Under the pieces are notes generated by a model. The model was not told the origin of the DNA. It made no database searches and was given only the letters and a program-made list of their open reading frames with translations. Below are positions 58,301 through 64,000 of a stretch of 64,000 nt of DNA, one piece after another. Numbering within the stretch: the first letter of the stretch is position 1; every line of letters begins with the position of its first letter. The stretch is from Synanceia verrucosa (Eukaryota > Chordata > Actinopteri > Perciformes > Synanceiidae): NCBI GenBank assembly GCA_029721515.1, contig CM056550.1, positions 31,211,119 through 31,275,118 on the forward strand, written 5' to 3'. A program made the position numbers and the translations under genes.

Positions 58301-61300
58301 TCCTCTGCACTCACCAGTCCAACCAAAACCGCCCTCACTCAGCTGCCGAACTCAAAAGATGTCAGTTTCTCATCCCCACCTCCCTCACGGCTCACCTGAA
58401 GAGACAGAAGCCCGAGGTGGTGCAGGTACTGTTTGGTATGGATATGGACGCACAGTTGGGATCCAACCCATTGTTAACTGCAGCCGACCCTCCCATTTCA
58501 ACCTCTCTGGTTGCCATGGAGCTCACCACACCTCAGGGCCAACCCATCCCCATCCAGGATCTAGAGCCTGAACAGGCCATACAGGTCACCCTGCCAAACA
58601 AACATGCTGTGGGGCGGGATAATGGGGGTGGAGATGGAAGGGTGGCTGAAGGTGGAAATGGGACATGTCTCACTGTTACGCTCCCCACTGAAGGAAGGTT
58701 GAACCTCACAGTCAAAGCTGTGGATGGACTGGATGAAAATGCAGGTTTATATATCTCCTTCAACTTCAGCCTGGGCCAAGGTACAGTAGATCATTTCCCT
58801 GTCTCTGCACCTCGCCTGTTTTTCCACATATTAAAATTTTACACTTTGATATAATGTTAATGACCAATTGGCCTTTATATCTTTTCACAATTTTCTCTAT
58901 TCATTACTGTTGAAGTTACTCACTGTTATACTGAAAATACTGATTGCCAGACTTTGCATTAAAGCTATAGTTGGTAATCTTGGAAAGCTAGCAAGAGAGA
59001 TATGAAAGTGCCACCTCCTCTAAACCTCCTGTAAGCTCCAGCAGAAGAGTGTGCAAAATATTTCTGGCAACAGTGAAACGTGATGCGAGGGAGAGGGTGG
59101 CGCGTGCAGGACGAGACATGAAGGCATCTGATTGGTTCTTTCCATTCAGACTGAAAGGCAGGGATTCATCAGAGTTTATACAGTTCTACAGCTGCCACAG
59201 TGGTCTTTTCCATCCTTTTTCTGAATACATAATGTATTGACTGCTCTCAGGATGGAAGAACCATTTCACCCAGTATAACAAAATGTGCTTTTGAAAAGGA
59301 TTACCAACTATACCTTTAAAGCTTGAATACATTTTCATGAATGAATGACAGTTCTGGGAAGTTGTGATGTACACATGACTTTTAGACATTTCAGGTTGTC
59401 TAAAAATTCTGTGGAATAATTCCAGAGAACCGTCTTTCAGGTCGATCATGCAGTGCCCACATGATTATTAATTAACCTTACTGTATATCTGTGAGTTTTT
59501 GCATGAATTATAAATTAGAAAGAATGTTTTCAAACTGCATTATGCATTTCTAGGAGCTACTCCAGTGAGTCTGGGACATGTCGAGATAGAAGTGAGCTCT
59601 GCTGTGCCAGGGACTAATGCATCCCAGGATTCCCTAGTGAGAGACTGGGCTCTAGCTCTATCTGCTATGACCACCTCCATAGAGGAAACCATATTCCTGT
59701 CCCCACTGTGAGTCACAGACCTTTCTTATATTTTGGTGCTCTGTCCAATCACACATTCAGCTCAATGGATGACTGAATTTTCTTCCAGACTTAATTTGAA
59801 CAGGACAGACATGCCTCTCTCTGTCACCCTGACCTCGTCTCTGGTGGATGGCGGTCCTGTGCAGGTGTCAGTGTGTGTGTTCAGCTCTCTGTGCCAGTAC
59901 TACAGTATGGAGAAGAGGTGTTGGAGCAGTGAGGGAATACAGCCACTGGAGGGCAGCACACTCCAGGCAGCACGCTGTCTCACCCAGCACCTCACCATGT
60001 TTGGAGCCAGTTTGTTTGTTCATCCTGGGGCCGTTGTTCTGTTGCCACCGGTATGTGAGAACACAAAGCAGTTGTAATTTAATGCATATTTTTTGAAAAA
60101 TAAATATAATTTGTTCCCCAAATGCAAAGTCAGGACTGGGCAGAGAATTGTCATCAACAGGCTGTGTGTTATCTGTGCAGCCAGGCGGTCCCATGCGTAA
60201 CATGGTGGTGGGGGTTGTGTGTGCCATCCTGGTTATGATTCACCTGCTGGTGGGGCTCATTGCCTATAAACTGGACCACTTGGACAGCCTGAGACTGAGC
60301 CAGGTTCCTCTGTGTGGCCGACCAGGGCTTTACCACTACAGAGTGCTGGTCAAGACTGGCTGGAGGCGAGGAGCAGGTCAGCCAAGGACAAGACAATATA
60401 GAAATAAGACAAAAATATAAGTAGTATGAGCAAGTTTGAATTAATGGAACTTCAAACTATGTATAACGGAAATGATTAATGCACCCATCAGGCACCACAG
60501 CACATGTTGGCATCAGTCTGTATGGTGTGAACAAGAGCGGTTCTCGCCATCTGCAGAGGGATGGAGCTTTTCAGCGTGGCAACCTGGACCAGTTTCACTT
60601 GGAGACGGACGACAACCTGGGAGAAGTTTGGAAAATTCGCATTTGGCATGATAACACAGGTAAAATATACATATTTAAAAATATCTGTATTGTTTTGACT
60701 GTGACCCTCATATCATAATAATGATAGATATTGTTTATGTAAATGTAGGTCTGGATCCATCCTGGTACGTTCAGCATGTCGTGGTTTTGGACCCCCAGAC
60801 AGACCACATGTTCTTCTTCCTGCTGGACGACTGGCTTTCTGTGGAGAATCGGAGGAACGGCTCTGTGGAGAAGGAAGTCCTCGCCTCATGTAAGCTTGTC
60901 CACTCACTTTCACCTGAATGACCTGTCCTTCATACATCAGTTTGCTGAATAAATCTAGCGGCTGTGTGGTGTGTTTTTTTGGCAACTCCCCCCAGGTCCT
61001 GAGGAGCTCTCTCAGTTTCGACGGGTTTTCACCTCCCAGCTGACATTTGGGATGGTTGAGCACCACCTGTGGCTGTCGCTGTGGGAACGACCGGCCCACA
61101 GCCATTTCACCAGGGGTCAGAGGGTTACATGCAGTGCTCTGATGCTGCACCTCTACCTGGCACTGGGGGCTCTGTGGTACGGAGCTGTTGGCACAACAGA
61201 GCACAGGTAGCATGGTTTAAGGGAATTAATAATATAATAACTGTTAGATAATGTGGTATTTTCTATTTAATAAAGATACTGTCCTTTAGAGCCTATCCCA

Positions 61301-61465
61301 GCTCTCTTAGGGCCTTTTAATTACTAATATAATTTAATTGAAATGAACTGTCGCTGGTTATGGTAACTGCATTGTCAATCATAAATACAGTGAAATGTTT
61401 TATAATATTTGTGGCTCATCCAAAGGGTGTCATATGTGGCATTCATCAATTAATCTATTAATCTT

Positions 61466-61500
<35 letters not shown>

Positions 61501-63361
61501 GTTAAATTTGCCTTCAGTGAATAAACTGTGCAGAGTTGACAAGATGAAACTGATTTGTGTCCCTTTGCCACAAGTGAACCGGTGTCAGCACAGCTGCTGG
61601 TTAACATGGAGGCGGTTGCCGTGGGAATGACTGTTGCTGTATTGGTGTTTCCTCTCCAGTGTTTCCTCTGTTTCCTCTTCAGAAAAGTCCATAGTCAGGT
61701 AACTTAAAACAATGACTTTGTTGTCATGATACATTTTACTACTGAAAGAAACCCTGTTCTCAAGCAGCCCATTCTCACTCCCAACTCATCAAATATAACA
61801 GAACGATCAACTCACACTGTGATGCTCCACATACCCCTCAAGCGCCTTTTGCACGTCGAGCAAACACAGGACTTTCAGCCAGAAAATTACTGTTCATGTC
61901 CTGAGTGATACAAAAAAAGACTTATTACTTGTTTCAACTGATGCAACATATTTAACTTCTGTCACAGAGATAACTTATTTGAATTTCATCACATACTTAA
62001 CTTTAAGGCTGCAACTAACAGATATTTTCGTGATTATCAATATAGCTGTTGAGTCTCTAAAATGTCAGAAAATAGTGAAAACTGTTGATCAGTGTTCCCC
62101 AAAGCCCAAAATGACATCCACAAATGTGTTGTCTTGTCCACAACTCAAAACATATTCAGTTTACTGTTGTAGAAGAGAAAACCAGAAAATATTCACATTT
62201 GAGAAGCTGGAATCAGAGATTTGTTTGTTGTGTTACTACTTGATTAATTATTGTTGCTCTGCTTAACTTCTATACGTACATAATATCTTGAACTCATGTA
62301 ACATACTTATTTTTAACACCAAATCATGGTCTTTTCCTGAACCTAACTTGGTAGTTTTGTTTTGAATTTGCTACATGATGAAGTCTATCAAACTCCCCTG
62401 CACATAAAAAATGATGCTAAAGGGATCCTGACCAAGCGTCCAGTGTGACGATTCGGGAGTGTGAACATTAAGCCTGTTTCGATCTGAATCAGTTTGATAT
62501 GACTTAGTTTGACATGTCGATGTGTTATTTAAAAAGGTGCATCCACTGTGACACGTGCCTCAGTGTGCTGCTGATTAGAGGTCATTACAGTAATGTGTTA
62601 GACCAAGCTGTGTTTGTCAAATAGTCTTATGTCAGTGTGGAAACAATACAAGTGAGTGTTTTCCATTTATCTGAAAGTACACTCAATAATACTCAGGCAG
62701 CAGTTTATGTGTGTGTGGACCCCAGGTAAGCGTGGATATGTCGCTTCCTCCTTCTCCTGTTTGCCACTCTGTGGAGATGGACGTCTACCTCGGCCAGTGT
62801 GGGCTCTCCGGCCCATCCTTCCAGTCTCTGCCAGACTCGTCTGGTCCGGTTAGGGACAGTCCTTCATCTGTGAGCACACCACCACACATGGACACACACA
62901 AATGATTGCTTTTCTCCTCGTGTCGCACTAAGTGTTGTTCTGGTTCCTGTAGCTGCTGGAGAGCAAGGGGTTTGACTCCAGTATTCTGGACTTTTGGGCT
63001 GTGTCTGGCCTGGCACCCCAGACATATCAAGTGGAGGGCATAGGGACATGGCCGTCCTGCGACAGCCTCCTCAATCTACCAATAGGCCTCACCAAGACGA
63101 CCCCAGTCCCCATCCTCCCCCAGGCTTCACCTGCTCTGGGCCCGACTCGCCAGCTAAGGAGAAAAAAGGCTGTGGTGCAGCTCCGTCTGGCCTCACCCAT
63201 CTTACCTGCTGCTCTTTCCTCTCCATGTCGCACATTTCCTGTTTCAAAAGACATTTCCAGTTTTCACCAGTCCCCTGTTACACTTAACAAAAATGTCTCC
63301 ACTGTGAAAACCAATGTAGTGCAGTGTAACCACAATCTGACAACACTCCTGACTCTGTCTG
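44889..63361 (+). CDS. pkd1: Polycystin-1 family gene, right copy, frameshifted and without its C-terminal exons in this window
   Basis: Plus-strand twin of the left gene. Exons 1-12: 44889-44961, 45809-45989, 46077-46282, 46365-46483, 46940-47087, 47469-47734, 47823-48575, 48691-48822, 48931-49106, 49238-49374, 50045-53703, 54758-54910. Exons 13-22: 55016-55156, 55574-55856, 56511-56613, 56745-56867, 57030-57179, 57244-57270, 57339-57476, 57684-57739, 57853-57997, 58091-58780. Exons 23-31: 59554-59707, 59789-60050, 60181-60376, 60492-60659, 60749-60889, 60996-61206, 61575-61698, 62726-62869, 62953-63361. All phases join except two. Exon 17 has four C instead of five, which shifts the frame to a stop within the exon. 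The join 57476/57684 is off by one in both arms. The repeat ends in the intron after exon 31; later exons, if any, lie beyond the window. Confidence 0.88.
47118..47335. repeat. Degenerate minisatellite, unit about 45 bases (right copy)
   Basis: Mirror of 20,155-20,370 in the intron between polycystin exons 5 and 6, with TTTTTGCCTCC/TTTTTGTCTCC-type cores recurring. Confidence 0.58.
50045..53703 (+). CDS. pkd1: pkd1-like right copy, exon 11: giant PKD-repeat exon
   Basis: Same architecture and length as the left exon 11, with no indel over 3,659 bases. Residue differences against the left copy in this frame are few and conservative (for example Y to F, V to I, N to S, Y to H). The donor is ATG/GTAACA at 53,703. 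The absence of indels over so long an exon contrasts with the single-base deletion in exon 17. Confidence 0.93.
54013..54371 (+). mobile_element. Dispersed teleost SINE (right copy)
   Basis: It begins GGGCGGCACGGTGG, has A-box-like TAGTGGTTAGCAC and B-box-like GGTTTGAATCC, and ends in a GGATGGATGGATG tail. It lies at the mirror position of the left-arm SINE, so it predates the split of the arms. Confidence 0.75.
54448..54712 (-). mobile_element. tRNA-Thr-like SINE (right copy)
   Basis: Mirror of 12,771-13,035, inserted directly behind the other SINE, with the same head and the CAATGGGGAAATT tail complement. Confidence 0.63.
57030..57179 (+). pseudogene. pkd1: pkd1-like right copy, exon 17 with one-base deletion
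   Basis: The left copy reads LTVNTPPRNEVTSQWL from a run of five C. Here the run at about 57,049-57,052 has four C, so the frame becomes LTVNTPQGMKSPVSG and reaches TAG within the exon. The truncated protein would end in the REJ module, before the GPS, PLAT and membrane parts. A homopolymer sequencing error would look the same. Confidence 0.75.
58963..59315. mobile_element. 353-bp TTAA-flanked MITE (right copy)
   Basis: Same length and ends as the left copy, flanked by TTAA at 58,959-58,962 and 59,316-59,319, in the intron between polycystin exons 22 and 23. Confidence 0.65.
59554..61698 (+). CDS. pkd1: pkd1-like right copy, exons 23-29: GPS site, TM1, PLAT domain, TM2-TM3
   Basis: The GPS (QHLTMFGASLF), TM1, PLAT strands and TM2-TM3 are all preserved with the same exon phases as the left arm. 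These exons lie downstream of the frameshift in exon 17. Their good preservation means the shift is recent or a sequencing error, or that the sequences are allelic. Confidence 0.88.
61466..61500. repeat. (ATCT)n microsatellite
   Basis: Mirror of the GATA run at 5,969-5,998, a few bases longer. Confidence 0.85.
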
Positions 63362-63541
63362 GTGAGAAGCTATTGAAATTCACTCAGAAATTCTCAATTT
63401 TTTAGCTTCATGTAAAGTCTTGTGTGTCCCCCAGCCATCAATTTCTATGTTGTCATGCCATACTATAGTATTGTATAGTTTCATTCAAGCAAAACCATAG
63501 ACTTAGACTTAACTTTATTGTATATATTATTTTAATATATT

Positions 63542-64000
63542 TATGTGCTCTGCCAGTCGAAAGCAAGGCTGATGGCCAGCCTTGAGAGCACGGGCGGCAC
63601 ATATTACTATTGCTTTTGGGGTTCCCCAGTGTCTTAGCATTCATGGCAGGCTAAGCCTGCCATGAATGCTTGTAGTAGGTCCAAACACACATATATGATG
63701 TAAAATGATAAAAATACCAAAAATACCCAAAAATCAATCCCAAAATCATAAAAACACTGTGTTTTAGCCAGCACCGCGTATATTAGTTTTCAGGACGAGG
63801 GTTTCTTTTTTATTATTATGGGCCTGCCGTCGAGCAAGGCTGGCGTCGCCAGCCTTGGGTGCACGGCGGCACATATTACTATTGCTTTTGGGGGGGATTC
63901 CCCAAGTGTCTTAGCATTCATGGCAGGCGAAGCCTGCCATGAATGCTTGTAGTAGGTCCAAAACATACATAATTGATGAAAAATGATAAAAATCCCCAAA
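63542..64000. repeat. Hairpin-rich tandem repeat, about 273-bp unit, running off the right edge
   Basis: At least one full and one partial unit (from about 63,550 and about 63,823). Each has a near-perfect palindrome: 17-bp arms with a one-base loop at 63,636-63,670, and 16-bp arms with a three-base loop at 63,913-63,947. Each also has a smaller palindrome at its start, perfect in unit two (AAGGCTGGCG-T-CGCCAGCCTT at 63,836-63,856). The sequence between is AT-rich with repeated AAAAATACC/AAAAATCCC. It starts exactly where the inverted repeat ends. No coding sequence; family unknown to me. Confidence 0.75.

Larger units (their letters stand above)
33571..63541 (-). repeat. Right arm of the giant inverted repeat (~30 kb)
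   Basis: Reverse complement of 3,942-32,624. It is longer by a 2.3 kb nested element and the asb12 5' exon, and shorter by the absent family A transposon. Pairing ends at about 63,541, where the sequence switches to an unrelated hairpin-rich repeat. Confidence 0.95.

Noticed and set aside
3942..63541. Interpretation as a sex-chromosome ampliconic palindrome
   Set aside because: Possible but unsupported: nothing in the window identifies a sex chromosome, and the 500-N join favours an assembly explanation.

Overview
The window is teleost fish nuclear DNA. The evidence is split vertebrate genes with GT-AG introns, several Tc1/mariner families, tRNA-derived SINEs with fish-type tails, a TTAA-flanked MITE, and (TA)n, (TG)n and (GATA)n microsatellites. 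No bacterial, CRISPR or operon-like content was seen.

The main structure is a near-perfect inverted repeat of roughly 29-30 kb per arm. The left arm spans about 3,942-32,624 and the right arm about 33,571-63,541, so position x on the left matches about 67,480 minus x on the right, apart from indels. A run of exactly 500 N (32,625-33,124) lies in the spacer. Each arm carries a large polycystin-1 family gene (pkd1-like; minus strand on the left, plus strand on the right) and, about 2 kb beyond its 5' end and divergently transcribed, asb12 (ankyrin repeat and SOCS box protein 12). The two asb12 copies converge on the centre. The left copy of the polycystin gene continues beyond the repeat (1-3,940) into its C-terminal membrane exons. 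The right copy leaves the repeat at 63,541 and meets a hairpin-rich tandem repeat.

The arms differ by sparse substitutions (six residues in the shared 1,249-codon reading frame) and by clear structural events. The left arm has an intact Tc1-like transposon (27,510-29,114) that the right arm lacks. It has also lost the 5' exon region of asb12. The right arm carries an extra 2.3 kb mobile element nested in another Tc1-like element, and a one-base deletion that shifts the frame of its polycystin gene. These differences, the 500-N gap and the fact that both arms reach the gap inside the same Tc1-like copy fit two haplotypes of one locus scaffolded head to head. A recent real inverted duplication is the alternative.

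The most novel item is a repeat family of about 2.2-2.3 kb with TGTAGCAT...ATGCTACA ends and 4-bp target duplications, probably a solo LTR or a non-autonomous transposon. One copy sits inside an ankyrin-coding exon of asb12 in both arms, and a separate copy sits in the right-arm Tc1-like element. The polycystin gene begins with a signal peptide and C-type lectin domain instead of the LRR/WSC start of human PKD1, and its extracellular TOP/polycystin region seems to lack an exon's worth of sequence.
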